Assembly (NCBI RefSeq): GCF_024172095.1
Contig: NZ_JAMZDX010000006.1
Location: 124,001 to 188,000, forward strand
Origin: Kitasatospora cinereorecta
Lineage (GTDB): Bacteria > Actinomycetota > Actinomycetes > Streptomycetales > Streptomycetaceae
Reading direction: 5' to 3'
Length of the DNA stretch: 64,000 nucleotides
Shown here in pieces: positions 41,525 through 49,971 of this stretch (its first letter is position 1; the number at the start of each line of letters is the position of its first letter). The notes under the pieces are model-generated. The model worked only from the letters and a program-made list of their open reading frames with translations. It did no database searches and was not told the origin of the DNA. The translations under genes and the position numbers were made by a program.

Positions 41525-44260
41525 TTACACCAACCCCGCCAACTCCCCCCGCGAAGCGATTCCCAGCTTCGGGTACGCCTTGTACAGGTGGTGCCCCACC
41601 GTCCGCGGGCTCAGGAACAGCTGCGCGGCGATGTCCCGGTTGGTCAGCCCCTGCGCCGCCAGCCGGACGATCTGCGCCTCCTGCGGCGTCAGCACCGACA
41701 GCGCCGACCACTCCTCCGCCGGTGCCGGCGCCACCGTTCCCGTGGCGGTCAGCTCGCCCCGCGCCCGGTCCGCCCACGGCCGCGCCCCCAACCGCTCGAA
41801 CACCTCCAGCGCCCCGCGCAGGTACGGCCTGGCGTCCGTCCGCCGCCGCTCGCGCCGCAGCCACTCGCCGTACAGCAGCGCCGTCCGCGCCTGCTCGAAC
41901 GGCCGCCCCGTCCCCTCGTGCAGCTTCAGCGCCGCCCGGTACGCGGACTCGGCGAGCTCGTCCGGCCCGAGCAGCGCCTGGCAGCGCAGCCGCAGCGCCT
42001 CGGCCCACGGCCGCCCGCTCGCCCCGGCCCACCGCGCGAACCGCTCGTACGGCTCCGCGGCCCGCTCCGCCGCGCCCAGCCGTACCGCCGCCTCCACCAG
42101 GTCCGGCACGGCCCGCGTGGCCCCCACATGGTGCCGGTGGTTCCCGCCCGCCAGGCCGCCCAACCGGTCGAGCGCCTCGCCGGCCCGCCCCTGCCCGAGG
42201 TCGAGCAGGCCGAGCGCCCACTGCGCCCACGGCTCCCCGGCCGCCGGAGCCGCCGACTGCGGCGCGGCACCCGCCGGTGCGACCGTCCCCAGCGCCGCCG
42301 CGGCCAGCTCGGCGCACCGCTCGGCGTCCCCGGCCAGCGCCGCCAGGCAGGCCAGCAGCGCACTCAACTGGCTGACCCACTGGTACTGCCCGGTGTCCCG
42401 GGCCAGCGCCAGCGCCTCGCCGGCCGTGACCTCGGCCTCGCGGTGCCGCCCGTGGAACAGCTCCGCCTCCGCCAGGAAGAACTGCAGCGTCGGCAGCACC
42501 CCGACCGCGCCGCCGCCCCGCGCCTCGGCGATCAGCTCACCGGCCAGTTCGAGCGTCTCGTCGTCCCGCCCGGCGACCAGCGTCGCCCCGCACAGCTGAA
42601 CCAGGTCACCGGGCGTCTCGGCCCCCGCCCCGCGCGCCGCCGCCACCACGTCCCGGACGGCGGGCACCACCGCTGCGGGCCGCCCGACCGCCGGGAACAC
42701 GGCGGCCGGCAGGTACCCGACCAGCGGGGTGAGCGGGTCCCCCGCCGCCAACTCCAGCGCGGCCAGCCGCTCCAGCACCGCGACCACGGGCTCCTCGCCC
42801 ACGTACCACGCCGCGTGGAACGCCTGTAGCAGCATCCGGGCCGCGTGCGAGGGCTCCACCTCCGCTCCGGCCGCCGCCACCAGCAGCCGGTACGCCGCCG
42901 GGTAGGACCCCCGCCAGAAGTGCGCGGTCGCCCGCACATGGTCGAGCAGGGCATGGACATCCGCGCGGTCCGTACGCGCCGCCGCCCGGTCCGCCAGCAC
43001 CTCCGCCTGCCCCAGCCGCCCCTCCGCCGTCGCCGCCTCCGCGGCCAGCACCAACCGTCGGGTGGCGCCGTCCCGGTCGGGGGTGAGCCGGGCCGCCCGC
43101 TCGTACGCGGCGGCGCTCCCCGGCCCGCCGCGCGCCGCCGACCGGACCGCCGTCCGCTCCAGCGCGTCCGCCAGCTCGGCGTCCACACCGGTGGCGGCCA
43201 ACGCCAGATGCCAGGTGCGCCGGTCGCCGTCCTCCAGCACCTCCCCGATCGCCCGGTGCGCCGCCAGGCGCTGCTGCAACGGCCCACGCTGCAGGATCGC
43301 CGCCCGCAGGAGCGGATGCCGGAACACCAACCGGCGGTCCAGGGTCGTCGCCACCAGCCCCGCCTCCTCCGCCGGAGCCAGCTGACCGCCGTCCGCCCCG
43401 AGGACGGCGCCGGCCGCCAGGACGACGTCCAACTCGCCCTGCTCCTCGGCCGCGGCGACCAGCAGCAGGGTCTGGCACGCCGCCGGCAGCACCGTCACCT
43501 GCCCGTGGAACGCCATCACCAGCCGGCTCGTCAGCGGCAACCCCGCTGCCCCCGCCGACCGCCCCTCCACCCCTGCCCCGACCGGGAGTTCACACAGCGC
43601 GAGCGGATTCCCGGCCGCCTCCGCCAGCAGCCGCGCCCGCGCCTCCCCCGCCTCCGCGACCCCACCCAGCCGCGCATCCAGCAACCGCCCGGCGTCGGTG
43701 TCCCCGAGCGCCTCCAACCGCAGCTCCGGCAGCCCCGCCGCCACCTGCGCCGACCCACCGCCGTCCCGTACGGCCAGCAGCAGCACGACCCCTTCCGCCT
43801 GCAGCCGTCGCGCCGCCAGCAGCACCGCGTCGAGGGACGCGCCGTCCAGCCACTGCACGTCATCCACCACGCACAACAACGGCCGCTCCGCGGCGAGTTC
43901 ACCGAGCAGCCCGAGCACCGCCAGCCCGGTGAGCAAGCGATCCGCCGCCCCGCCCTCGGCCAGTCCGAACGCTGCCTCCAGCGCCCGCCGTTGCGGCCCC
44001 GGCAGGGCCCCCAACCGATCAACTACCGGCCCGAACAGCAGACTCAGCCCGGCAAAGGGCAGTTCGGCCTCGTATTCGACTCCGGCCGCCCGGATCACCC
44101 TGAACGACTCCCCCGCCGCTTCGACCGCATGGTCCAACAGCGCCGACTTCCCGATGCCCGGCTCCCCGCGCAGCACCAGTACCCCGCTGCGACCGCCACC
44201 CCTGGCCTCGGCGAGCAGCCCGTCCAGGACGGCCTGCTCCCGTTCCCTCCCGTACAGCAT
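41525..44260 (-). CDS. LAL-type LuxR-family ATPase regulator
   Basis: 911 aa, the normal size for large ATP-binding regulators of the LuxR family. Walker A is GEPGIGKSALL near residue 35, and Walker B is LLCVVDDVQWLDGAS near 130. A long TPR-like helical middle follows. The C-terminal LuxR HTH is LTPQEAQIVRLAAQGLTNRD, then IAAQLFLSPRTVGHHLYK. LAL proteins often activate secondary-metabolite or carbohydrate genes. It is transcribed divergently from a SnoaL-like gene and a DHA2 exporter 123 bp away, the likely targets. It is convergent with the ROK gene. Confidence 0.92.
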   Translation of the reverse strand: MLYGREREQAVLDGLLAEARGGGRSGVLVLRGEPGIGKSALLDHAVEAAGESFRVIRAAGVEYEAELPFAGLSLLFGPVVDRLGALPGPQRRALEAAFGLAEGGAADRLLTGLAVLGLLGELAAERPLLCVVDDVQWLDGASLDAVLLAARRLQAEGVVLLLAVRDGGGSAQVAAGLPELRLEALGDTDAGRLLDARLGGVAEAGEARARLLAEAAGNPLALCELPVGAGVEGRSAGAAGLPLTSRLVMAFHGQVTVLPAACQTLLLVAAAEEQGELDVVLAAGAVLGADGGQLAPAEEAGLVATTLDRRLVFRHPLLRAAILQRGPLQQRLAAHRAIGEVLEDGDRRTWHLALAATGVDAELADALERTAVRSAARGGPGSAAAYERAARLTPDRDGATRRLVLAAEAATAEGRLGQAEVLADRAAARTDRADVHALLDHVRATAHFWRGSYPAAYRLLVAAAGAEVEPSHAARMLLQAFHAAWYVGEEPVVAVLERLAALELAAGDPLTPLVGYLPAAVFPAVGRPAAVVPAVRDVVAAARGAGAETPGDLVQLCGATLVAGRDDETLELAGELIAEARGGGAVGVLPTLQFFLAEAELFHGRHREAEVTAGEALALARDTGQYQWVSQLSALLACLAALAGDAERCAELAAAALGTVAPAGAAPQSAAPAAGEPWAQWALGLLDLGQGRAGEALDRLGGLAGGNHRHHVGATRAVPDLVEAAVRLGAAERAAEPYERFARWAGASGRPWAEALRLRCQALLGPDELAESAYRAALKLHEGTGRPFEQARTALLYGEWLRRERRRTDARPYLRGALEVFERLGARPWADRARGELTATGTVAPAPAEEWSALSVLTPQEAQIVRLAAQGLTNRDIAAQLFLSPRTVGHHLYKAYPKLGIASRGELAGLV

Positions 44261-44383
44261 CCCCCGACCCTACCCGCCGGCACCTCCGTACACCCCTACC
44301 TATCCGTGACCGATTCGCCCACCCCACCCCCGCTCCTACCGTGATGACCAGCGAGAACAACCCACTCACACACGGGAGATGCC

Positions 44384-44761
44384 ATGACCACCGTTCAGCC
44401 GACCGACCTCCGCCTCCTCGCCGAGCGCTACCTCGCCACCTGGAACGAGACCGACCCCACCGCCCGCCGCAAGCTGGTCGACGAGCTCTGGGCTGAGGAC
44501 GGCCGCTACACCGACCCGCTGGCCGCGGTCACCGGCCGCGAGGCCATCGACGCGCTGCTCGGCGCCGCCCAGAGCCAGTTCCCCGGCCTGGAGTTCACCC
44601 TCGGCCCGGTCGACGCCCACCACGACATCGCCCGCTTCACCTGGAACCTCGGCCCGGCCGGCGCCGAACCCCTCGTCATCGGGTTCGACGTCCTGGTCGC
44701 CGACGACCACGGCCGCATCACCGCCGTCCACGGCTTCCTCGACCGCGTCCCCACCGCCTGA
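44384..44761 (+). CDS. SnoaL-like/NTF2 protein (125 aa)
   Basis: Single NTF2-like domain: LAERYLATWNETDPTARRKLV, DGRYTDPLAAVTGREAIDALL, FPGLEFTLGPVDAHHDIARFTW, and a VADDHGRITAVHGFLDRV end. The YTDPLAxxxGxxAI pattern is frequent in SnoaL-like proteins linked to LuxR/LAL regulators. GGGAGA precedes the ATG. It is followed after a hairpin by a DHA2 exporter and faces the LAL regulator, so the three probably form a small regulated efflux or modification module. Confidence 0.82.
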   Translation: MTTVQPTDLRLLAERYLATWNETDPTARRKLVDELWAEDGRYTDPLAAVTGREAIDALLGAAQSQFPGLEFTLGPVDAHHDIARFTWNLGPAGAEPLVIGFDVLVADDHGRITAVHGFLDRVPTA

Positions 44762-44775
44762 ATCCCCACCCACCC

Positions 44776-44807
44776 GGGGGCGGCCACCCACCTCCCAGGC
44801 CGCCCCC
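44776..44807 (+). terminator. Hairpin between SnoaL-like gene and exporter
   Basis: Perfect 10-bp stem (44776-44785 with 44798-44807), 12-nt loop. It may be a partial terminator. Confidence 0.45.
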
Positions 44808-44842
44808 TCCCACCCCTTCTCCCACCCCTTGGAGTCCGACCG

Positions 44843-46252
44843 ATGAGCACCGCCCTCCCCACCCGCCCCACCCCCACCGCCCACCATCCGTCCCACGCCC
44901 CCCGCGGCCTGCTCCCCGTCGTCCTGGCCGCCACCTTCATGACCTCCCTCGACGTCTTCGTCGTCAACGTGGCCCTCCCCTCCCTCCAGGCCGACCTCAG
45001 AGCCGGGCCCGCCGCCGTCCAGTGGGTGGTCGCCGGCTTCGCCCTCGCCCTCGCGGTCGGCCTGATCACCGCCGCCCGACTCGGCGACCGCTACGGCCGG
45101 CGCCGCGTCTTCGAACTCGGCCTGGCCCTCTTCACCCTCGCCTCCGCCGCCTGCGGCCTCGCCCCCACCGCAGCCACCCTGGTCGGCGCACGCGTGGCCC
45201 AGGGCCTCGCCGCAGCCCTGATGGGCCCCCAGGTCCTCACCATCCTGCGCACCGCGTACACCGGCGCCGCCCAGGCCCGCGCGTTCGCGATGTACGGGCT
45301 GACCATGGGCGTCGGCGCGGTGTTCGGCCAGCTCATCGGCGGCGTCCTGATCCGCGCCGACCTGTTCGGCCTGGACTGGCGCAGTTGCTTCCTGATCAAC
45401 CTCCCGGTCGGTCTGGCCGCCCTTGCCCTGGTCCGCCGCTGCCTGCCCGAGTCCCGCGCACCCCGGCCGCCCGGCCTCGACCCCGTCGGCGTCGCCCTCT
45501 CCACCACCGGCCTGACCGGCCTGGTCCTCCCCCTCATCCAGGGCCGCGCCCAGGGCTGGCCACTCTGGACCGTCCTCCTCCTGATCGCCTCCACCGCCCT
45601 GCTCGCCGGCTTCGTCCTGCACCAGCACCGGACCCGCACCACCGGCTCCCCGCTGGTCGACACCCGCCTCTTCCGCAGCCGCACCTTCGCCGCCGGCCTG
45701 GCCGCCCAACTCGCCTTCTGGCTCGGCCAGGCGTCCTTCTTCCTGGTCCTCGCCCTCCACCTGCAACTCGGCCGCGGCCTCGACGCCCTCGCCGCCGGCC
45801 TGGTCTTCACCGCCATCGGCCTCGGCTACCTGATCACCTCCACCACCGCCGACCGCATCTCCGCCCGCCTCGGCCGCCACGCCCTCACCCTCGGCGCCCT
45901 GCTGATGGCCGCCGGCCTCGGCCTCCTCGCCCTCGCCGCCGAGCCCGGCCCCACCACCTCCGTCTGGTGGCTCACCCCCGGCCTCTTCATCGACGGCCTC
46001 GGCATGGGCCTGGTCATCGCCCCCTTGACCTCCGCCGTCCTCGCCGACATCTCCCCCCACCTCGCCGGCTCCGCCTCCGGGGTCCTCGCCACCGTCCAAC
46101 AGGTCGCCGGCGCCCTCGGCATCGCCCTCCTCGGCCTCCTCTACTACGCCGCCCCCACCCCCACCACCGCCTTCACCCACAGCCTCGCCGCCCTCACCAC
46201 CCTCGAACTCCTCCTCGCGGCCCTCCTCCAACTCCTCCCCCGCACCCCCTGA
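44843..46252 (+). CDS. MFS transporter, DHA2 (EmrB/QacA) family
   Basis: 469 aa with 14 predicted membrane helices. The N-terminal helix has the DHA2 signature TFMTSLDVFVVNVALPSLQADL. Motif A is GLITAARLGDRYGRRRVFELGL, and the motif C region is GAVFGQLIGGVLI. It likely exports drugs or a secondary metabolite in exchange for protons. It lies downstream of a SnoaL-like gene and is probably under control of the divergent LAL regulator. The coding sequence is exceptionally rich in CTC/GCC codons, like its neighbours, so there is no sign of recent transfer. Confidence 0.92.
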   Translation: MSTALPTRPTPTAHHPSHAPRGLLPVVLAATFMTSLDVFVVNVALPSLQADLRAGPAAVQWVVAGFALALAVGLITAARLGDRYGRRRVFELGLALFTLASAACGLAPTAATLVGARVAQGLAAALMGPQVLTILRTAYTGAAQARAFAMYGLTMGVGAVFGQLIGGVLIRADLFGLDWRSCFLINLPVGLAALALVRRCLPESRAPRPPGLDPVGVALSTTGLTGLVLPLIQGRAQGWPLWTVLLLIASTALLAGFVLHQHRTRTTGSPLVDTRLFRSRTFAAGLAAQLAFWLGQASFFLVLALHLQLGRGLDALAAGLVFTAIGLGYLITSTTADRISARLGRHALTLGALLMAAGLGLLALAAEPGPTTSVWWLTPGLFIDGLGMGLVIAPLTSAVLADISPHLAGSASGVLATVQQVAGALGIALLGLLYYAAPTPTTAFTHSLAALTTLELLLAALLQLLPRTP

Positions 46253-46311
46253 TTCGACCCGAACCCCCAGGCCACCCCCTCGACCGTGCCGACAGCTCGG
46301 GGAATAACGTG

Positions 46312-46336
46312 CAGCGCATATAGCTTCCAGCGCATA
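46312..46336 (+). promoter_or_regulatory. Direct repeat in toxin-antitoxin promoter region
   Basis: CAGCGCATA occurs at 46312-46320 and 46328-46336, 16 bp apart, just upstream of the toxin GTG. The spacing and location fit an autoregulatory antitoxin operator. Confidence 0.45.
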
Positions 46337-46344
46337 CTCGGGGA

Positions 46345-46715
46345 GTGGCTTGGGAAGTCTCGTTACACGAAGAGGTCGACATCTGGTTCGTCAAGCTCAG
46401 CGAAGACGAACCGGAAACCGCCGACAGGTCACGGCGGCCATCGACAGGCTCGAAGCCGAAGGCCCCACCCTGGGCCGCCCGCTCGTCGACCGGATCAAGA
46501 AGTCGAAGCACCACAACATGAAGGAGCTGCGGCCCCGCACAGACAGCGAGACCGAGATCCGCATCCTGTTCGCTTTCGACCCCGATCGCGAAGCCATCCT
46601 TCTGATCGCCGGCGACAAGGCCGGCGTCTGGAACAAGTGGTACGACGAGAACATCCCCGCTGCAGACGCCCGGTTCGACGAGCACCTCAAGAAGATCAAG
46701 GAAGGCGAGAAGTAG
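46345..46715 (+). pseudogene. higB: HigB/RelE-like toxin with one-base frameshift
   Basis: Phage Gp49-like (HigB) mRNA-interferase fold. The 5' part from GTG 46345 reads AWEVSLHEEVDIWFVKLSED and EPETAD. Family similarity then continues only in the next frame, as QVTAAIDRLEAEGPTLGRPL, VDRIKKSKHHNMKELRP, RILFAFDPDREAILLIAGDK and WYDENIPAADARFDEHLKK. The break is at about 46425, where GACAGG replaces an expected GACCAG, i.e. one lost C. An ATG-free start in the second frame would give a toxin lacking its first strand and helix. Codon 7 is TTA (46363-46365). No slippery heptamer is seen, so this is a real inactivation or a sequencing error. The antitoxin gene follows directly and is intact. Confidence 0.8.
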
Positions 46716-47021
46716 ATGGCCAGATCCTGGAAAGAGGTCCGGCCCCAGGTTGTCACCGATGAAGCCCGGGTCGCCGCACACCGCGCCAAGCTCGACGCCG
46801 AAGTCCGCGCGTACCGCCTCGCGGAGATCCGCAAGGAGCAGGCGCTCACACAGGTCGAGGTCGCCGAGATCATCGGTGTGACCCAACCGAACGTGTCCCG
46901 CCTGGAGAAGGGCGAGCTCGACAGTGCCGCACTTGCCACCATCCGCGCCTACGTGGAGGCACTCGGGGGCAAGCTTCGCCTGGTCGCCGACTTCGGTGAC
47001 CGCCAGCTCGTCATCCAATAG
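46716..47021 (+). CDS. higA: HigA-type XRE antitoxin
   Basis: 101 aa. The XRE helix-turn-helix is EQALTQVEVAEIIGVTQPNV, then SRLEKGELDSAALATIRAYV, with a C-terminal beta-strand extension GKLRLVADFGDRQLVI typical of HigA partners of Gp49-like toxins. It should bind the toxin and repress the operon at the upstream direct repeat. The ATG directly follows the toxin TAG, and GAAGGCGAG within the toxin end serves as ribosome site. It is intact although the toxin is frameshifted. Confidence 0.88.
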   Translation: MARSWKEVRPQVVTDEARVAAHRAKLDAEVRAYRLAEIRKEQALTQVEVAEIIGVTQPNVSRLEKGELDSAALATIRAYVEALGGKLRLVADFGDRQLVIQ

Positions 47022-47061
47022 CCCCGCCGATGCATCACCCCAAGCAAAGGGCTGAACAGCA

Positions 47062-47094
47062 GAAGGCCCGGTCAGAGGAACTGACCGGGCCTTC
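47062..47094. terminator. Bidirectional terminator between higA and tRNA-Thr
   Basis: Perfect 14-bp stem (47062-47075 with 47081-47094) and AGGAA loop. It serves the antitoxin gene on the plus strand and the tRNA on the minus strand. Confidence 0.8.
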
Positions 47095-47101
47095 CATTCT
47101 G

Positions 47102-47175
47102 AGCCGCCTATGGGATTCGAACCCATGACCTACGCATTACGAGTGCGTTGCTCTGGCCAACTGAGCTAAGGCGGC
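47102..47175 (-). tRNA. tRNA-Thr (anticodon CGU)
   Basis: Read on the minus strand, a 7-bp acceptor stem (GCCGCCT with AGGCGGC) encloses a D arm with GAGC, an anticodon loop CTCGTAA giving anticodon CGT, and a T arm ATGGG-TTCGAAT-CCCAT. The discriminator base is T and no CCA is encoded. tRNA genes are common attachment sites, but I see no integrase or duplicated 3' end nearby. Confidence 0.95.
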
Positions 47176-47268
47176 ACCGCTACCGGCTTCGGCCGACCGC
47201 AGGGGTCGAGCATCGCATCGGCAACGCGGGCCAGTCTACACAGTTTCCGCCGGTGATCCGCACCGGCC

Positions 47269-47931
47269 TCAGGCGGAGGAGACCGCCAGCTTGGCGGCGA
47301 AGCCGGCGAAGAGGACGGCGACGCCGCTGGTGAGGCCGGCGGAGAGACGCTTGCGGCGGCGGAAGGCGGTGGCGAGGGTGGTGCCGGCGAAGATCAGCAG
47401 CGAGAGGTAGAGGACGCTGAAGGTCTGCAGGATGCCGCCGAGGAGGCCGAAGGAGAGGGCGGGGAGGCCGTAGTTCGGGTCGACGAACTGGGTGAAGAAG
47501 GAGAGCAGGAAGAGGATCGCCTTGGGGTTGAGGAGGCTGATCACCAGAGCGCGCCGGAAGGGTCGCTCGCCGGCAGCCGGGACACCCTCCTCAACCGGCT
47601 CGGCGTCCACAGCCGCAGCCGCGCGCCGCTCGAGCCAGAGCTGCCGGGCGGAGCGGAGCATGTTGAAGCCGATCCACAGCAGGTAGGCGGCGCCGCCGAA
47701 CTTCACGACCGCGAACACGGCGGGATTGGCCTTGAGGAGGGAGGCGGCGCCGAGCGAGGTCAGGCTGATGAGGGTGAAGTCGCCGAGGAAGACGCCGGCG
47801 GCGGCCTGGTAGCCGGTGCGGATGCCCTTGCGGGCGGCCACCGAGAGCACGTAGAGCGAGTTCGGACCGGGAAGCAGGACGATGACCAGGGCGCCGAGTA
47901 TGTATGTGGCCAGGTCGTTGACTCCGAGCAC
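47269..47931 (-). CDS. LysE-family exporter
   Basis: 220 aa, six hydrophobic segments. The family N-terminus YILGALVIVLLPGPNSLYVLS is followed by GYQAAAGVFLGDF and the FRRALVISLLNPKAILFLLS motif. It exports amino acids such as leucine or homoserine-type compounds. GTG 47931 has TAGGAG upstream and gives the standard LysE/RhtB length. Upstream, on the minus strand, lies a TACGAT -10-like element (47998-47993) and a perfect 12-bp palindrome at 48023-48034. No adjacent LysG/Lrp regulator is seen. Confidence 0.92.
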   Translation of the reverse strand: MLGVNDLATYILGALVIVLLPGPNSLYVLSVAARKGIRTGYQAAAGVFLGDFTLISLTSLGAASLLKANPAVFAVVKFGGAAYLLWIGFNMLRSARQLWLERRAAAAVDAEPVEEGVPAAGERPFRRALVISLLNPKAILFLLSFFTQFVDPNYGLPALSFGLLGGILQTFSVLYLSLLIFAGTTLATAFRRRKRLSAGLTSGVAVLFAGFAAKLAVSSA

Positions 47932-48022
47932 GGGGGCTCCTACCGGACGGGCGCGCGGGTGGCGACACGCAAACAGCGAAGGTGGGGGCGCCATCGTATC
48001 CGCCAGGGCCGTCAGCCAGAAA

Positions 48023-48034
48023 CGGTAATTACCG
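48023..48034. promoter_or_regulatory. Perfect 12-bp palindrome upstream of the LysE gene
   Basis: CGGTAATTACCG, 25 bp upstream of a candidate TACGAT -10 on the minus strand, in otherwise GC-rich sequence. Confidence 0.4.
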
Positions 48035-48065
48035 CGAGCAGAAGTGGGAGCAACCCGCGACGGCA

Positions 48066-49643
48066 CTACTTCGCGCAGGTGGTCCCGTTCGCCGGTGCGT
48101 CCCCGCCGAGCAGGTAGCGGTTGACCGCCGCGTCGATGCAGTCGTTGTGCCGGCCGTACGCGGTGTGGCCGTCGCCCTCGTAGGTGAGCAGGCGGCCGGA
48201 CTCCAGCTGGCCCGCGAGGGACTTGGCCCAGGCGTAGGGGGTGGCGGGGTCGCGGGTGGTGCCGATGACGACGATGGGGGCGGCGCCGGCGGCGCGGATG
48301 GTGTGCGGGGCGCCGGTGGCCTTGGTCGGCCAGTAGGCGCAGCCGAGGGCCATCCAGGCCATGTCGCGGCCGAAGTGTCCAGAGGCCTGCTCGAAGTCGG
48401 GGACGGCCTGCTCGACGGCGGCGGGGTCGGCGAAGGGTGCGGGGAGGTCGAGGCAGTTGACCGCCATGTTGGCGAACATCAGGTTGGGGTAGCTGCCGTC
48501 GCCGCTGCGCTCGTAGTAGTCGTCGGAGAGGTTGAGCAGGTCGCTGCCGTCGCCGGTCCTGGCGGTGGTGAGGGCCTGACGCAGGCGGGGCCACAGCGAT
48601 TCGGCGTACATGGCCTGGATGACGCCGGTGGTGGCGAGCGATTCGGTGAGTGGGCGTCCGGACGCGGTGTGCAGCGGCTGCGCGTCGATCTTCTTGAACA
48701 GGGCGTCGAGCTGTTCGCCGGCTTCCTTCTCGGTGTGGCCGACGGGGCAGTCGTCGCGCTTGACGCAGTCGGCGGCGAAGGCGTTCCAGGCGGTCTCGAA
48801 GCCGCCGGCCTGGGTGCGGTTGCCGGTGCGGGAGTCGAGCGAGGGGTCGATGGAGCCGTCGAGGACCATCCGGCCGACCCGGCTGGGGAAGAGTCCGGCG
48901 TAGGTGGCGCCGAGGAAGGTGCCGTACGACTTGCCGAGGTAGTTGATCTTGGGGTCGCCGACCAGAGCGCGCAGGACGTCCATGTCCCGGGCGGCCTCGA
49001 CGGTGGAGACGTGCCCGATCAGGTCGCCCGAGTTGGACTGGCAACCGGCGGCGAACTCCTTGTCGGCGGCGACCAGCGCGTCGATCTCGCCCTGGTCGTC
49101 GGGGGTGATGTCGATGGCGGCGTAGGCGTCCATCCGCGGACCGGTGAGGCAGGCGACGGGGCTGGACTCGCCGACGCCGCGCGGGTCGAGGCCGACCAGG
49201 TCGTACGAGGCGCGCAGGCCCGGGTCGATGCCGCGGGCGGAGCCCTGGACGTACTCGATCGCGGAGCCACCGGGGCCGCCGGGGTTCATCAGCAGGGAGC
49301 CGAGGCGGTGGGCCGGGTCGGAGGCGGGCTTGCGGATGGCGGCGAGGGTGATGTCGTGGCCGCCCGGGTGGTCGTAGTCGAGCGGGACCTTGAAGGTGGT
49401 GCACTCGTACTCGTAGTGGCAGCTCTGCCAGCTCAGCTTCTGGCTGTAGTACGGGGCGAGGGCGGCGGGGGTCTCGGCGGGGAGCGGCTGCAGCGGGGCG
49501 GCGCCGTTGGGAATCGCGTCGGAGGAGGTGGCGGGCGCGGCGCTGCCGGCGGGACCGCTCCCCGAGGTGCACCCGGCGAGCAGCAGCGCGGCGGTCACCG
49601 CAGCGGCGACAGGGGCGGTCCGGCGGTACCGGGCAGCGCGCAT
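48066..49643 (-). CDS. Secreted alpha/beta-hydrolase lipoprotein (SlpD/tripeptidyl aminopeptidase-like)
   Basis: 525 aa. The signal peptide ends in the lipobox LLLAGC near residue 25, so the enzyme is membrane-anchored outside the cell. The alpha/beta-hydrolase core shows the oxyanion motif MNPGGPGGSAIEYVQ, nucleophile elbow GKSYGTFLGATYAGLFPSRV (serine near 230), a DPATPYAW acid loop, and the late YEGDGHTAYG histidine; a TAP-like C-terminal domain follows. It probably removes N-terminal tripeptides from secreted proteins, as in Streptomyces Tap/Slp enzymes. ATG 49643 has a GGGAGAG site. Cys pairs near the C-terminus (NDCID, GTTCAK) may form disulfides. Confidence 0.9.
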   Translation of the reverse strand: MRAARYRRTAPVAAAVTAALLLAGCTSGSGPAGSAAPATSSDAIPNGAAPLQPLPAETPAALAPYYSQKLSWQSCHYEYECTTFKVPLDYDHPGGHDITLAAIRKPASDPAHRLGSLLMNPGGPGGSAIEYVQGSARGIDPGLRASYDLVGLDPRGVGESSPVACLTGPRMDAYAAIDITPDDQGEIDALVAADKEFAAGCQSNSGDLIGHVSTVEAARDMDVLRALVGDPKINYLGKSYGTFLGATYAGLFPSRVGRMVLDGSIDPSLDSRTGNRTQAGGFETAWNAFAADCVKRDDCPVGHTEKEAGEQLDALFKKIDAQPLHTASGRPLTESLATTGVIQAMYAESLWPRLRQALTTARTGDGSDLLNLSDDYYERSGDGSYPNLMFANMAVNCLDLPAPFADPAAVEQAVPDFEQASGHFGRDMAWMALGCAYWPTKATGAPHTIRAAGAAPIVVIGTTRDPATPYAWAKSLAGQLESGRLLTYEGDGHTAYGRHNDCIDAAVNRYLLGGDAPANGTTCAK

Positions 49644-49733
49644 CTGTGTCTCTCCCTCGGGCGCCGTACCGGAGCTGTTCCCTCGGGCACCGGACCGGCC
49701 GGCGCCGTACGTCGGCGGTGTTTCGCAGCCTAA

Positions 49734-49953
49734 GGCCTGTCTGACTATTCGCGCCGGATCAGTGGGCGGCGTTGGAGTGCGTGGCTCGGCGGCGCGGAGG
49801 AGGGAGTCCATGCGGTGGGGGCACCTCCCGGCCGGAGGCTGGGGGCCATCGGCGACCGACGACAATCCGGCGGTGGGCCCCTCCTGCCCGTCGGCGGGCA
49901 AGGAGGGAGCGTGCTCCGGCGTCGACCGCCCGGCGGGAATCGTCAGACAGGCC
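49734..49953. mobile_element. MITE-like element, 220 bp
   Basis: Terminal inverted repeats of 20 bp match at 18 positions: GGCCTGTCTGACTATTCGCG on the left, and its inverse starting GGCCTGTCTGACGATTCCCG on the right. GGCCTGTCTGAC-type ends resemble those of IS5-group elements in streptomycetes. There is no coding capacity inside; an internal hairpin around 49886-49912 is visible. No perfect target duplication is seen. It fills most of the 328-bp gap between the Tap-like gene and the next minus-strand gene. Confidence 0.6.
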
Positions 49954-49971
49954 ATCGCCGCCATGGGCCGG

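Noticed and set aside
44366..46231. 621-codon open frame opposite the DHA2 exporter
   Set aside because: Low-complexity Gly/Glu translation without domains; the plus-strand frame encodes a full 14-helix transporter.
47102..47175. tRNA-Thr as an integration site
   Set aside because: No integrase gene and no duplicated tRNA 3' end were seen nearby; the neighbouring toxin-antitoxin pair alone is not enough.
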